Notes under the pieces: model-generated
Database searches by the model: none
The model's input: only the letters and a program-made list of their open reading frames with translations
Told to the model about the DNA's origin: nothing
In this document: one piece after another, positions 8,552 to 17,737 of the stretch
Position numbering within the stretch: the stretch's first letter is position 1
Layout of the letters: each line of letters starts with the position of its first letter
From: Caldimicrobium sp.
GTDB lineage: Bacteria; Desulfobacterota; Thermodesulfobacteria; Thermodesulfobacteriales; Thermodesulfobacteriaceae
Direction of reading: 5' to 3'
DNA length: 35,082 nucleotides
NCBI GenBank assembly: GCA_025060015.1
Contig: JANXDB010000027.1
Span: 1-35,082, forward strand
Program-made: the position numbers and the translations under genes

Positions 8552-10111
8552 TCAAAGAAAGGGAAGGAGTTTTTTGTAAAACATGTAGGTCTCAGGTGGG
8601 CCAAGGATTCTACATACGAGAATGTAAAGAAAAGCACCCGATGGAATAACAATTAGTAAAGCCCATGGGCTTTCAAGCCAGAGCATTAAAGATTTCACTA
8701 CAACAAGGAGAACTATTCCTGCAAAAAAAAGTGTAAAGAGGGGTCTTACGAATTTCTGCCAGGTTAAACCACTTAGCCTGTGAGAACTCATACAAACTAA
8801 AAAAAGTGCCTGAAGGACTATGGAACCAGTTATGCCAGCTGCCACACCTAAGATATTCCATTTCTCTATGGTTAGGAGAATGATACCAAGATTTGCACAG
8901 ACGGAGATGAAACTTCCCAAGGCCGGAATAGCTGTGCTGTTCATGGCGTAAAACAGTGGAATAGCTACTTTGCTTATGCCATAAAAGGGCAAGGCTATGC
9001 TTAAGATCTTAAGAATCTCAGCAGTCCTGTAGGTATCCAGGGATGTGAAATTACCCCTTTCAAAGAGCAACTCTATAGTGGGACCTGCAAGAAGATAGAG
9101 CCCAAGTGCAGATGGCAAAGAAACACTTAAGGAAACTACAAGCGAGCGGGTGAAGAGTTCCTTTGCCTGGGGATAGTTTTTCTGGGTAAGGGTGCGTGTG
9201 AGTTCTGGAAGAAGGGCTTGTCCAAGGCCTACACCAAAGAGACCTAAAGGCACATACATGACTCGAAAGGCATAACTATACCAAGATACAGCCCCCTCTC
9301 CACAGGATGTGGCAAAGAAGGTGTTTAGGAAGATATTTATCTGCACAGCTGAAAAGCCAAATACCACAGGTAATAAGAGAAGAAAAACCTCTTTAAATTC
9401 TGGTAAGGTAAAGTCTGGCTTGAATACCATACGAAAACCCCTTCTTCTTAGAAGGGGATACTGCATCAAGGCCTGAAGCAGACCCCCTATGGTGACCCCT
9501 AAAGCCATGGCAAAAATGGGTTCATACCCTTGAAAGACTAAGAGATAATACCCTACCACCCCAATGACAATTGAAACCAAATTAAAAAGACCTGAGGAAA
9601 AGGCTGGCCAAAAAAACACTCCAAGGGAATTAAGTAATCCTGCAAATATGGCAGAAAGGCTTATAAAAAGCAAAAAAGGCATCATCAAGCGGGTTAGATT
9701 GACCGTAAGATAATACTTTTCCTGATCTTCCAAGAATGCTCTGGCAATGAGAGCTACTATCTCGGGGGAAAAAATTACCCCCAGCATGACGATTATCAGA
9801 AGTATTAGAAGCCAATTGGAGAGAATCTGTGCACCTTTGAAGAGGGCAGGTTTTATACCCTCCCTCTCACTTGTTGCTGTGAAGACCTTAGTAAAGGCAC
9901 CTGCTAATGCCCCTTCAGCAAAGAGATCTCTGAGGAGATTAGGTATGCGATATCCTACTACAAAGGCATCCATGGCTTTGCCGGCTCCAAAGAAGTATGC
10001 TAAAACCTGTTCTCGAACTAAGCCTAAGATTCTACTGATGAAAACGGCTAATGTTATAGAAGTTGCGCCTTTGGTGACCTTTTCGAGCTTGGTCTGAGAT
10101 GCTTTATCCAA
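8552..10111 (-). CDS. murJ: Lipid II flippase MurJ
   Basis: Polytopic inner-membrane protein of the MOP exporter superfamily that flips lipid II outward for peptidoglycan synthesis. At 519 residues with about 14 hydrophobic segments it has the family's usual size. Family motifs: [20 protein letters not shown] (residues about 25-44), [26 protein letters not shown] and the mid-protein [14 protein letters not shown]. The start is TTG at 10111, inside the last codons of pstB (8-base overlap), so murJ seems to be the last gene of the pst operon. The coupling of a cell-wall flippase to a phosphate importer is unusual, and a separate promoter inside pstB cannot be excluded. Confidence 0.93.
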   Translation of the reverse strand: MDKASQTKLEKVTKGATSITLAVFISRILGLVREQVLAYFFGAGKAMDAFVVGYRIPNLLRDLFAEGALAGAFTKVFTATSEREGIKPALFKGAQILSNWLLILLIIVMLGVIFSPEIVALIARAFLEDQEKYYLTVNLTRLMMPFLLFISLSAIFAGLLNSLGVFFWPAFSSGLFNLVSIVIGVVGYYLLVFQGYEPIFAMALGVTIGGLLQALMQYPLLRRRGFRMVFKPDFTLPEFKEVFLLLLPVVFGFSAVQINIFLNTFFATSCGEGAVSWYSYAFRVMYVPLGLFGVGLGQALLPELTRTLTQKNYPQAKELFTRSLVVSLSVSLPSALGLYLLAGPTIELLFERGNFTSLDTYRTAEILKILSIALPFYGISKVAIPLFYAMNSTAIPALGSFISVCANLGIILLTIEKWNILGVAAGITGSIVLQALFLVCMSSHRLSGLTWQKFVRPLFTLFFAGIVLLVVVKSLMLWLESPWALLIVIPSGAFLYILVCRILGPPETYMFYKKLLPFL

Positions 10112-10862
10112 AGCGCCCTGTCACATAATCCTCAGTTAGTTTCTTCTCCGGATTGGTGAAGATCTTTTCTGTTGGGCCAACCTCTATTAACTCCCCTAAA
10201 TACATGAAAGCGGTAAAATCTGAGATCCTTGCTGCCTGTTGCATATTGTGAGTGACGATGACGATGGTGATTTTATCCTTTAGTTGAATGATAAGATCCT
10301 CTATCTTCCCTGTGGATATGGGATCAAGGGCAGATGTTGGCTCATCAAAGAGCAAGATCTCGGGCTCTACAGCTATAGCCCTTGCAATGCATAGCCTCTG
10401 CTGTTGTCCACCAGAAAGCCCCAAAGCACTCTGATTAAGCTTATCTTTCACTTCATCCCACAGTGCTGCTTCTTTCAAAGCTCTCTCCACCCTGTCCTGC
10501 AGTTCTTTTTTGTTCTTAATACCTTTCAATTTCAAACCATAGGCTACATTGTCAAAGATACTCATAGGAAAAGGTGTTGGCTTTTGAAAGACCATGCCTA
10601 TTTTAGAGCGAAGTTCTATTAAGTCAACCTCCTTCGATAGGATATTTCTACCTTCAAAAATTATTTCTCCTTCATACCGATTTCCAGGATATAGATCATG
10701 AATTCTGTTAAGACATCTTAAAAGAGTGGTTTTTCCACATCCACTAGGTCCAATAAGAGCTGTAACTTTGTTCTTGTATATCTGCAAGTTTATGTTTTTC
10801 AGCACCAAGGCATTTCCACCGTAGTAAAAGTTTAGATTTCTTATCTCTATTTCAACTCTCAA
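10104..10862 (-). CDS. pstB: Phosphate ABC transporter ATP-binding protein
   Basis: ATPase driving high-affinity phosphate uptake through PstA/PstC. Walker A is GPSGCGKTT (about residues 38-46), signature LSGGQQQR, Walker [13 protein letters not shown], and a His-switch in VTHN. The frame is open further upstream, but I choose TTG 10860-10862: it follows AAGGAGGAGG by about 8 bases, shares TTGA with the pstA stop, and gives 252 residues beginning [16 protein letters not shown], the normal PstB length and start. A longer 285-residue version would run through the end of pstA and is not believable. Downstream it overlaps murJ by 8 bases. Confidence 0.96.
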   Translation of the reverse strand: MRVEIEIRNLNFYYGGNALVLKNINLQIYKNKVTALIGPSGCGKTTLLRCLNRIHDLYPGNRYEGEIIFEGRNILSKEVDLIELRSKIGMVFQKPTPFPMSIFDNVAYGLKLKGIKNKKELQDRVERALKEAALWDEVKDKLNQSALGLSGGQQQRLCIARAIAVEPEILLFDEPTSALDPISTGKIEDLIIQLKDKITIVIVTHNMQQAARISDFTAFMYLGELIEVGPTEKIFTNPEKKLTEDYVTGRFG

Positions 10863-11695
10863 GATTTTAACCTCCTCCTTATAAAGTATCTTCCAAAGAG
10901 GGTCAGAAACAGAATGAAGAGAGTAATGAGAAAGGAGGCACCCCAGGCCTGTCTGTGCCACTCCTCATAAGGACCCATGGCATACTGAAATATCGTTACT
11001 GTAAGAGAGGCTATGGGTTCCTTAAGATCAAAGGAGGTAAAGGAATTGTTAAAAGAGGTGAAAAGTAGAGGAGCAGCTTCACCGGTTACGCGAGCAATCG
11101 CTAAGATTATGCCTGTGAAAATCCCCATCCCCGCTCCTCTGTAAACAATTTGCCAAATAACCTTGTAATATGGCGCTCCTAGGGCAAAGGCAGCTTCCCT
11201 TAGTGTCCAAGGAATAAGGGATAGCATATTCTCGGTGGTTCTCACGATTACTGGTATCATGATGATAGCCAATGCTATGGCTCCGGCAAAACCACTAAAG
11301 TGACCAATGGGTTTTACGAATACCGCATAAACAAAGGCTCCCACAATAATAGCAGGAACGCTGACCATAATATCTGCAAGAAAACTTATAAATCTTGAGA
11401 TCTTCAAATTTCTTCCATATTCAGCCAAGAAAGTTCCCCCTAATACACCTAAGGGCACACCTAAAAGAGTGGCAACTATAGTAATGAGGGCATGGCCTAT
11501 GAGGGCGTGTTTAAGGCCTCCTCCCTCTTCTCCAGGTGGTGCAGGATCATTCAAGATAAGTGTAGGTGTAAGGGCGGATAGACCATGTCTAATTACATCT
11601 ACTAAAATAAAAAAAAGCCAAAAAAGCCCCCAAAGGGCTGTTAAAAAGCAAAAAAAGAGCGCTAATTTATTGATTATCTTTCTTCTCTTGATCAT
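10859..11695 (-). CDS. pstA: Phosphate ABC transporter permease PstA
   Basis: Inner-membrane permease, 278 residues, with an N-terminal membrane segment and the binding-protein-dependent transport fold; the cytoplasmic EAA loop is [21 protein letters not shown] patch of arginines (RRRLKS) ends the protein and its codons double as the Shine-Dalgarno of pstB. The ATG overlaps the pstC stop (ATGA, 11692-11695) and the TGA overlaps the TTG of pstB. It forms the channel with PstC. Confidence 0.95.
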   Translation of the reverse strand: MIKRRKIINKLALFFCFLTALWGLFWLFFILVDVIRHGLSALTPTLILNDPAPPGEEGGGLKHALIGHALITIVATLLGVPLGVLGGTFLAEYGRNLKISRFISFLADIMVSVPAIIVGAFVYAVFVKPIGHFSGFAGAIALAIIMIPVIVRTTENMLSLIPWTLREAAFALGAPYYKVIWQIVYRGAGMGIFTGIILAIARVTGEAAPLLFTSFNNSFTSFDLKEPIASLTVTIFQYAMGPYEEWHRQAWGASFLITLFILFLTLFGRYFIRRRLKS

Positions 11696-12624
11696 TTATA
11701 CTGTGTGCGCTGAATGAAGTATTTTGCTATGGCAAGAATGGTAAAGCTTAGAATGAATAAAAGCAATGCTAAGTAAAAGAGAGAGGCAAGGTGAATATCC
11801 TTGTCTGCTTCAGTAAACTCATTGGCAAGCTTCACTGTAACAGTAGCTGTGGCGGAAAAAAGTGAGGAGGGAAACTGATTTAAATTTCCCAAAACAAAGG
11901 CCACTGCCATGGTTTCTCCCAGGGCTCTACCCAATGAAAGGCCAATACCTCCTAAAACTCCTAATTTACAATAGGGAAATACCACATCCTTAATCACCTC
12001 CCATTTGGTTGCCCCCAAACCATAGGCAGATTCTTTCAAAACCGCTGGCACCAGTTGAAAGGAATCCCTGGCCACAGAGGCTGTAAAGGGAATGATCATG
12101 ATACTGAGAATGAGGCTTGCGGTGAAAAGATCTATTCCTAAGGGGGTTCCTGAAAAAAGTTTAACAAAGGGAGGTATTTGGCCAAGGGTCATTTGTAAAA
12201 AAGGCTCTATGTATTTTGCGTTGATTGGGGCAAGGGTAAAAAGCCCCCACATTCCATAAATTATACTGGGAATAGCTGCTAGTAATTCTATAGCCACTCC
12301 AATAGGCTCCTTTAATCTTCTAGGAGCTACTTCTGTAATAAAGATTGCAATTCCCAGAGCTATTGGCACAGCTAAAAAAAGGGCTAAAAGGGAGGTAATT
12401 AAGGTGCCCAAGAGGGGAATAGCTCCTCCAAAGAGCTCCTTAACTGGATCCCAAGAAGGACTTAAGACAAAACCAAGAAAACCAAATCTCTTTATGGCAG
12501 GAAATGATTCCTCAAAGAGGACAACAATTATACCTAAGAGGATAACGAAGATTAAAAAAGCCCCTATGGCCGTAATGAACAGAAAGAGAGTATTTAAGAT
12601 GTAATCACGTTTAAGTCTTATCAT
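11692..12624 (-). CDS. pstC: Phosphate ABC transporter permease PstC
   Basis: Inner-membrane permease partner of PstA. EAA loop: AVLKESAYGLGATKWEVIKD; the motif GRALGETMAVAFVLGN is typical of PstC. I choose ATG 12622-12624, which shares its A with the pstS stop (TAATG) and gives 310 residues. A TTG at 12648, inside pstS, would add eight residues (MEETRPVL) but has a purine-rich stretch too close to it. About six membrane segments, the first at residues 9-35. Confidence 0.94.
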   Translation of the reverse strand: MIRLKRDYILNTLFLFITAIGAFLIFVILLGIIVVLFEESFPAIKRFGFLGFVLSPSWDPVKELFGGAIPLLGTLITSLLALFLAVPIALGIAIFITEVAPRRLKEPIGVAIELLAAIPSIIYGMWGLFTLAPINAKYIEPFLQMTLGQIPPFVKLFSGTPLGIDLFTASLILSIMIIPFTASVARDSFQLVPAVLKESAYGLGATKWEVIKDVVFPYCKLGVLGGIGLSLGRALGETMAVAFVLGNLNQFPSSLFSATATVTVKLANEFTEADKDIHLASLFYLALLLFILSFTILAIAKYFIQRTQYK

Positions 12625-13649
12625 TAAAACAGGCCTTGTTTCTTCCAATACTCCCTGATTCGCGTCTTAATCCTCTCAGGCAAGGGAACATAGTGAAGCT
12701 CCAGCGCTATCTTGTCACCTGTTTGTAAGGCCCAGTCAAAGAATTTAATTACCTCTTTATTGATATCCACCTTTTCCTTGGCAAGTAAGATATAGGTTGC
12801 TCCAGCGATAGGCCAGGCATTACCACCTGGTGCATTGGTCATAAATACATAAAAATGTTTGGCGGGATCAAGCTGAGCGGTTTGGGCAGCCTCTTTGAAT
12901 GTATCCACAGAGGGGGAAACCACCTTGCCTTTGGCATTTTTTAGGTTTGACACTCCTATCTTATTTTGCACCGCATAGGCATATTCCAGATATCCTAAAC
13001 TATAAGGGGTTCTTTTGACGTAATTTGCTACACCTTCATTGCCCTTTGCCCCAATACCAACTCTGAAATTCACCGAGGTTCCAAAGCCCACATCCTTTGC
13101 CCAGGCCGAACACACAGAACTTAGATAATGGGTGAAGATTGCCGTAGTTCCAGATCCATCGGATCTGTAAACAGGAGTTATAGGTTTGGAAGGTAAAGAT
13201 AAACCAGGATTTAAAGCTTTTATTTTGGCATCATCCCAATTTTTGATTTCACCGAGATAAATTTTACAGAGAGTTTCTCCATCCAGGGTTAAGCTTTTAT
13301 CACCCACTTCAGGAACATTGATGGCTATAACCACTCCACCAATAACAGTGGGAAACTGCAAAAGTTTCTTCTGTTCTACTTCCTCTGGCTTAAGAGGCAT
13401 ATCTGTTGCCCCAAAATCTACGGTTCTTTCCGTGACCTGTCTTATGCCGCCACCAGAACCAATGGATTGATAATTAACCCTTATGCCCTTTTCTTTGTAA
13501 TACTGACTTGCCCAGGCAGAATAAAGGGGATATGGAAAGGTTGCGCCGGCACCGTTTATAGTCTTAGTGGATGCTTTGCCAATTTCTACATGGCCTTTGA
13601 AGAGGGCTCCTAAGGTAAGGATTATTAAAAGAAGTAAAGTTTTTTTCAT
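12624..13649 (-). CDS. pstS: Phosphate-binding periplasmic protein PstS
   Basis: High-affinity phosphate receptor feeding PstCA. N-terminal signal peptide MKKTLLLLIILTLGALFKG, with cleavage likely near residues 24-27; no lipobox cysteine. Phosphate-binding segments are NGAGATFPYPLYSAW, SIGSGGGIRQV, DFGATDMPL and YRSDGSGTTAIF. Length 341 is normal. The ATG follows GGAGGGGG, and a promoter with perfect TTGACA lies upstream at 13679-13706. No phoU, phoR or phoB is present in the window. Confidence 0.96.
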   Translation of the reverse strand: MKKTLLLLIILTLGALFKGHVEIGKASTKTINGAGATFPYPLYSAWASQYYKEKGIRVNYQSIGSGGGIRQVTERTVDFGATDMPLKPEEVEQKKLLQFPTVIGGVVIAINVPEVGDKSLTLDGETLCKIYLGEIKNWDDAKIKALNPGLSLPSKPITPVYRSDGSGTTAIFTHYLSSVCSAWAKDVGFGTSVNFRVGIGAKGNEGVANYVKRTPYSLGYLEYAYAVQNKIGVSNLKNAKGKVVSPSVDTFKEAAQTAQLDPAKHFYVFMTNAPGGNAWPIAGATYILLAKEKVDINKEVIKFFDWALQTGDKIALELHYVPLPERIKTRIREYWKKQGLF

Positions 13650-13678
13650 TTTACCCCCTCCAGTGAAATGTTAAAGGT

Positions 13679-13706
13679 ATTTTAAAATTTTTTTAAACCT
13701 TGTCAA
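13679..13706 (-). promoter_or_regulatory. Promoter of the pst-murJ operon
   Basis: On the minus strand TTGACA (13706-13701), a 16-base spacer rich in A/T, then TAAAAT (13684-13679), about 30 bases before the pstS ATG. A strong sigma-70-like match. I could not make out a repeated Pho-box, so phosphate control is not shown by sequence. Confidence 0.72.
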
Positions 13707-13772
13707 CCGAGCCTTTGATTGATAAATTTTAAATGGAGAAAAAAGCCCTATAACGAAAACTAAGAAAAAACT

Positions 13773-15764
13773 CTAATACCATGCCTCAAGGGGATTATCG
13801 AGATAACTTATGGCTTTTCTAAGTTCGGCTTCCCCTCCCATTAGAACCAGCAAATCACCCTCTCTAAAGGTTTCATCAGGATGGGGGTTTAAAAGGACCT
13901 CTTCTCCTCTTTGAATGGCTATAAGACTGGCTCCACTTTTGGCTCTAAGATTAAGCCTTCGTAAAGTTAATCCCACAAGCAAACTATCTTTTTTTACCAG
14001 ATAGGTCTGGAAATTGATGATCCTCCACCATTCAGAGGGGCTATGGGGGACTGAAAGAGTTTTCCCCTCTTCTCTTAACGCTTCATAGTGCCCACTTCTA
14101 ATCCCTTCTAAGAGTTCATTTATCACATTCTTGGGCACTTGATAAAATTCAAGCACCTTGGAAAAGAGCTCAATTGAGGCCTCAAATTCCTCTGGGACTA
14201 CTTCATCTGCTCCAAGCTTAAGAATCTCATCTATCTCTCTTACAAACTGAGTGCGGACAATAATGTAGATTTGAGGATTAAGGTTTCTTGCGATTTGAAT
14301 TATCTTTCTGGTGGCAAGGGGGTCTCCCACTGTTATCACCAAAGCCTTGGCCCTTTGGATTCCAAATTTCAACAGGATCTCAGGGTGAGTGGCATCTGCA
14401 AAATAGATAGGCTCTCCCTTTTGACGATATTCTTTTACTGTTGAGGGATTGAGCTCTAAGATAGTGTAGGGAATCTTAAGAAGTTTTAGTCCATAGACTA
14501 CGCTCTTTCCACAGACTCCATAACCTATTACAATAGTGTGGGCACTCTGTGAAACCTCAGCTTCTCTTTTTTTCCTTACCAGTCTGAACTTTTGAGGAAA
14601 GATTTTCTCTAAGAAGAGATCGGAAAAGCGATGGGCCATGGCAATCATAAAAGGAGTAAACATAAGGGTCAATATAGAGGCACTTAAAAAGATCTGATAA
14701 GCCCTCTCGGAGAAAAGATCATATCTATTACCTTCAAGGGCAAGAACAAAGGAGAACTCTCCGATTTGAAAGAGAAACAAGGCCGAAAGCAGGGATACTC
14801 TGAAGCTTTTACTCAAAATAAAAACTACTACAAAAACTATCACAACCTTTATCACAAAAATGGTTACAAAGGAAAGAATGGTTACTCCAGGGTTGAGGAT
14901 CAGTATCTTAGGATCAAGAAGCATCCCTACAGAGATAAAAAAAAGGGCCATAAAGAGCTCTTTTAGAGACTTAAGTTCTGCCATAGCTTGATAGGCTATT
15001 TCTGACTCTGAAACCACAATTCCAGCTAAAAAAGCACCCAAGGCCATAGACAAACCAAGCTGATAACTCAAAAAGGCTGTGCCAAGAGAGATGATAAAAA
15101 GACTCATCAAAAAGAGCTCTCTGCTTCTGGTTTTTATTATCAGATATAGCAAGGAGGGCACTATCTTGAAACTGACTACAAAGACCAATAAAAATAACCC
15201 CAGGGACTTTATAAGTGTGAGTAATATATCTCTAAGAGAGATACCCTCTCCGGAAAAAAGTGGAAGCGCTAACATTATCATAATAACTGAGAGATCTTGA
15301 AAGAGTAAGATGCCAAAGATGTATCTGCCATAAGGTGTATTTAATTCTCCCCTCTCAAGGAGAAGTTTTAAGACCACTGCCGTGCTACTAAAGGCAACTA
15401 GGGCTCCATAGAAGATAGCTTGACCAAAACTGTACTTTAGAAGAAGCGTTACCAAAAGAGCAACCACCATTATACTTATCGTAACTTGCAAAAAACCACC
15501 CCAGAGTACCTCCCTTCGATAACCCAAAAGTTTTTTAAGAGAGAATTCCACTCCCAGCAAAAACATTAGAAAGATAACCCCTAGCTCTGCTAATCCTTCA
15601 ACAAGGTGAGGGTCTTTGACTAAGGCAAGTCCGGTAGGCCCAACTATTAAACCGGTTAGGAGAAAACTAACCAATGGTGGCAGTTTTAACCTGATAAAGA
15701 GAAAGGTGAGAGGAATAGCAATCAAGAAGGCCCAAATAAGAGTGGATAAAAACTCCTGAAGCAC
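13773..15764 (-). CDS. CPA2-family cation/proton antiporter with RCK domains (Kef/Ybal-like)
   Basis: Membrane antiporter exchanging K+ or Na+ for protons, 663 residues. The N-terminal part (about 1-385) holds roughly 12 membrane helices with LPPLVSFLLTGLIVGPTGL and GVIFLMFLLGVEFSLKKL, characteristic of the family, and ILLFQDLSVI. It is followed by a TrkA-N (RCK) nucleotide-binding domain, VIGYGVCGKSVVYGL, and a TrkA-C domain at the end (SLLVGLTLRRLNLR ... EGDLLVLMGG). The start is GTG 15764, 6-7 bases downstream of an extended -10 (TGATATAAT), so the mRNA may be leaderless. It is divergent from ffh. The ion and ligand are not determinable. Confidence 0.9.
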   Translation of the reverse strand: MLQEFLSTLIWAFLIAIPLTFLFIRLKLPPLVSFLLTGLIVGPTGLALVKDPHLVEGLAELGVIFLMFLLGVEFSLKKLLGYRREVLWGGFLQVTISIMVVALLVTLLLKYSFGQAIFYGALVAFSSTAVVLKLLLERGELNTPYGRYIFGILLFQDLSVIMIMLALPLFSGEGISLRDILLTLIKSLGLFLLVFVVSFKIVPSLLYLIIKTRSRELFLMSLFIISLGTAFLSYQLGLSMALGAFLAGIVVSESEIAYQAMAELKSLKELFMALFFISVGMLLDPKILILNPGVTILSFVTIFVIKVVIVFVVVFILSKSFRVSLLSALFLFQIGEFSFVLALEGNRYDLFSERAYQIFLSASILTLMFTPFMIAMAHRFSDLFLEKIFPQKFRLVRKKREAEVSQSAHTIVIGYGVCGKSVVYGLKLLKIPYTILELNPSTVKEYRQKGEPIYFADATHPEILLKFGIQRAKALVITVGDPLATRKIIQIARNLNPQIYIIVRTQFVREIDEILKLGADEVVPEEFEASIELFSKVLEFYQVPKNVINELLEGIRSGHYEALREEGKTLSVPHSPSEWWRIINFQTYLVKKDSLLVGLTLRRLNLRAKSGASLIAIQRGEEVLLNPHPDETFREGDLLVLMGGEAELRKAISYLDNPLEAWY

Positions 15765-15770
15765 AATTTT

Positions 15771-15779
15771 ATTATATCA
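15771..15779 (-). promoter_or_regulatory. Extended -10 promoter of the antiporter gene
   Basis: Minus strand TGATATAAT, a perfect TGnTATAAT extended -10, which does not need a -35. The predicted transcription start falls at or next to the G of the GTG start codon at 15764. Confidence 0.55.
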
Positions 15780-15820
15780 TAGCTATCGGTTTATTACCAT
15801 GCTTTGATCTAATCTTAAAC

Positions 15821-15835
15821 TTGCGGTCTCCGCAA
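15821..15835. repeat. Perfect inverted repeat in the antiporter/ffh divergent promoter region
   Basis: TTGCGGTCTCCGCAA: six-base arms around a three-base centre. It is GC-rich in an AT-rich spacer and has no T-run after it, so it looks more like an operator or a small hairpin than a terminator. The protein that might bind is unknown. Confidence 0.4.
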
Positions 15836-15938
15836 AACTTTGGGACATGAATTTAGATCATCCTTGATTTAAGCCGCAGATGTGCTACTTTATAAGGGAG
15901 TTCAGAACATGGAATGCACTCGCAAGGAGTGATAAAAG

Positions 15939-17264
15939 ATGTTTGAAAATCTCTCCGAAAGATTGGAAAAGGCCTTAGCAGGTTTTAGAGATAGAGGCAA
16001 GCTTAGTCCTGATGATATTAAAAAAGGTCTCCGTGAAATCAGGCTTGCCCTGCTTGAGGCAGATGTTAACTATCGGGTAGTTAAGGACTTTCTTGCTCGG
16101 ATCGAAGCGAGAGCCCTTTCGGCAGAGGTTTTAGAGAGCCTAACCCCCTTTCAGCAGATAGTGAAAATCGTATATGACGAACTGGTAAATACCCTTGGAG
16201 GCAAGGCCCAGGGACTTAATCTTAGCACAAAACCTACAGTGATACTTCTTGCGGGTTTGCAGGGGTCAGGAAAGACCACCACTGCAGGGAAATTAGCCCT
16301 TTTCCTAAAGAAAAGAGGACACAACCCACTACTAGTATCCACAGATGTTTACCGACCTGCAGCCATTGAACAGCTGAAAATCCTCTCACAGAAGATAAAC
16401 ATTCCCTTTTTCGATGCCTCTCCATCGGAGGGGGCTTTAGAGATTGCTAATAACGCCTTTAAAATGGCAAAAAATACCGGAAGAGACGTTCTTATAGTGG
16501 ATACCGCAGGACGCCTACACATAGATGAAGATCTTATGGAGGAACTTCAGAGTCTAAAGGAATCTCTTAAGCCTGTTGAAACGCTGCTTGTGGCTGATGC
16601 CATGATGGGGCAAGATGCGGTAAATGTTGCCAAAACCTTCCACGAGAGGGTGGGACTGACAGGTATTATCCTTACCAAGGTTGAAGGTGATGCTAGAGGT
16701 GGAGCAGCACTCTCCATGAAAGAGGTAACAGGCTGTCCTATAAAATTTTTAGGTGTGGGAGAGAAATTGGAGGCCTTAGAAGTTTTTCACCCAGAAAGGC
16801 TTGCCTCAAGAATACTTGGCATGGGAGACATGCTCACCCTAATAGAGAAAGCTCAAGAGGCCATAGACTTTAGGAAAGCTAAAGATCTGGAAAAAAAGAT
16901 CAAAAAAATGCAATTTGACTTGGAGGACCTAAGAGACCAGCTTCAGCAAATGAAAAAATTGGGCTCTGTAAGGGACATCCTACGCTTCCTGCCCGGCCTA
17001 GGGAACAAACTGCAAAACTTACCCATTGATGAGCGGGAAATTTTAAAGATGGAGGCAATTCTTAATTCCATGACCCCTCAGGAGAGGAGGAATCCACATA
17101 TTATCAATGCCAGTAGAAAAAGGCGCATAGCCAAGGGTTCTGGCACTACTGTGCAGGACGTTAACAAGCTTCTTAAGAGCTTTGAGGAGATGAAGGCCAT
17201 AATGAAACAATTTAAAAACCCTGGCAAGATGCAGGGGCTCCTTAGAAGGGTTCTTGGAATCTAA
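15939..17264 (+). CDS. ffh: Signal recognition particle protein Ffh
   Basis: GTPase binding the signal peptide of nascent chains and 4.5S RNA, delivering ribosomes to FtsY. Domains: N (1-about 95), G with P-loop GLQGSGKTT (106-114), DTAGR and TKVEGDARGG (G4/G5 area), and a Met-rich M domain (about 296-441) containing the RNA-binding SRKRRIAKGSGTTVQDVNKL. Length 441 is typical. The ATG has AAGGAG about 8 bases upstream. It starts a plus-strand block with smpB, sbcC, mobA and the HD-GYP regulator. No ffs (SRP RNA) gene was recognised nearby. Confidence 0.97.
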   Translation: MFENLSERLEKALAGFRDRGKLSPDDIKKGLREIRLALLEADVNYRVVKDFLARIEARALSAEVLESLTPFQQIVKIVYDELVNTLGGKAQGLNLSTKPTVILLAGLQGSGKTTTAGKLALFLKKRGHNPLLVSTDVYRPAAIEQLKILSQKINIPFFDASPSEGALEIANNAFKMAKNTGRDVLIVDTAGRLHIDEDLMEELQSLKESLKPVETLLVADAMMGQDAVNVAKTFHERVGLTGIILTKVEGDARGGAALSMKEVTGCPIKFLGVGEKLEALEVFHPERLASRILGMGDMLTLIEKAQEAIDFRKAKDLEKKIKKMQFDLEDLRDQLQQMKKLGSVRDILRFLPGLGNKLQNLPIDEREILKMEAILNSMTPQERRNPHIINASRKRRIAKGSGTTVQDVNKLLKSFEEMKAIMKQFKNPGKMQGLLRRVLGI

Positions 17265-17267
17265 CCT

Positions 17268-17729
17268 ATGCCACAGAAGATCGTCTGCACCAACAGAAAG
17301 TCCTCTTATCTTTACGATATAGAGGAGACCTATGAGGCAGGCATACAACTCTATGGCTGTGAGGTCAAATCCCTCCGGGAGGGTAGGGCTAATCTCTCTG
17401 ATAGCTTGGCAAGAATCGTCAATGGAGAGGTGTTTCTCTATAACTTTCACATAAGCCCCTATCCACATAGCTTAGAGGCTCAAAAATTAGATCCAACAAG
17501 AACTAGAAAACTTCTATTGAGAAAAGAGCAGATTAAGAGGCTTTCTGGTAAAGTTCAAGAGAGAGGTTATACCCTCATCCCAACCAAGGTGTATTTCAAC
17601 GAGAGAGGTTTGGTCAAGGTAGAACTTGCCCTGGCAAAGGGGAAAAAAACCATAGATAAAAGAGAGGACATTAAGCGAAGAGAATTAGATAGAGAACTCA
17701 AAAGAAAGTACAAGGGTAGAATTAAATAA
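17268..17729 (+). CDS. smpB: SsrA-binding protein SmpB
   Basis: Partner of tmRNA in rescuing stalled ribosomes. 153 residues. Conserved core [20 protein letters not shown] and NLSDSLARI, the FLYNFHI strand, and the C-terminal [15 protein letters not shown], where the usual Tyr of GKKxYDKR is Ile. The basic C-terminal tail ([12 protein letters not shown]) enters the ribosomal A site and mRNA channel. It begins three bases after the ffh stop with no clear ribosome site, so it is probably coupled to ffh. No ssrA gene is seen in the window. Confidence 0.96.
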   Translation: MPQKIVCTNRKSSYLYDIEETYEAGIQLYGCEVKSLREGRANLSDSLARIVNGEVFLYNFHISPYPHSLEAQKLDPTRTRKLLLRKEQIKRLSGKVQERGYTLIPTKVYFNERGLVKVELALAKGKKTIDKREDIKRRELDRELKRKYKGRIK

Positions 17730-17737
17730 AATTCTTC

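Noticed and set aside
10863-10961. Longer PstB start giving 285 residues
   Set aside because: The extra residues are read from the end of pstA out of frame and do not resemble PstB; the TTG with a strong Shine-Dalgarno fits better.
13650-13700. Pho box upstream of pstS
   Set aside because: A TTAACA-like element is present only once; without spaced repeats this is not convincing.
15860-15900. Promoter for ffh (TTGATT ... TATAAG)
   Set aside because: Spacing of 21 bases is too long and closer -10 candidates are poor, so no confident call.
15765-17270. SRP RNA or tmRNA gene near ffh and smpB
   Set aside because: No matching conserved RNA sequence or space for one was found.
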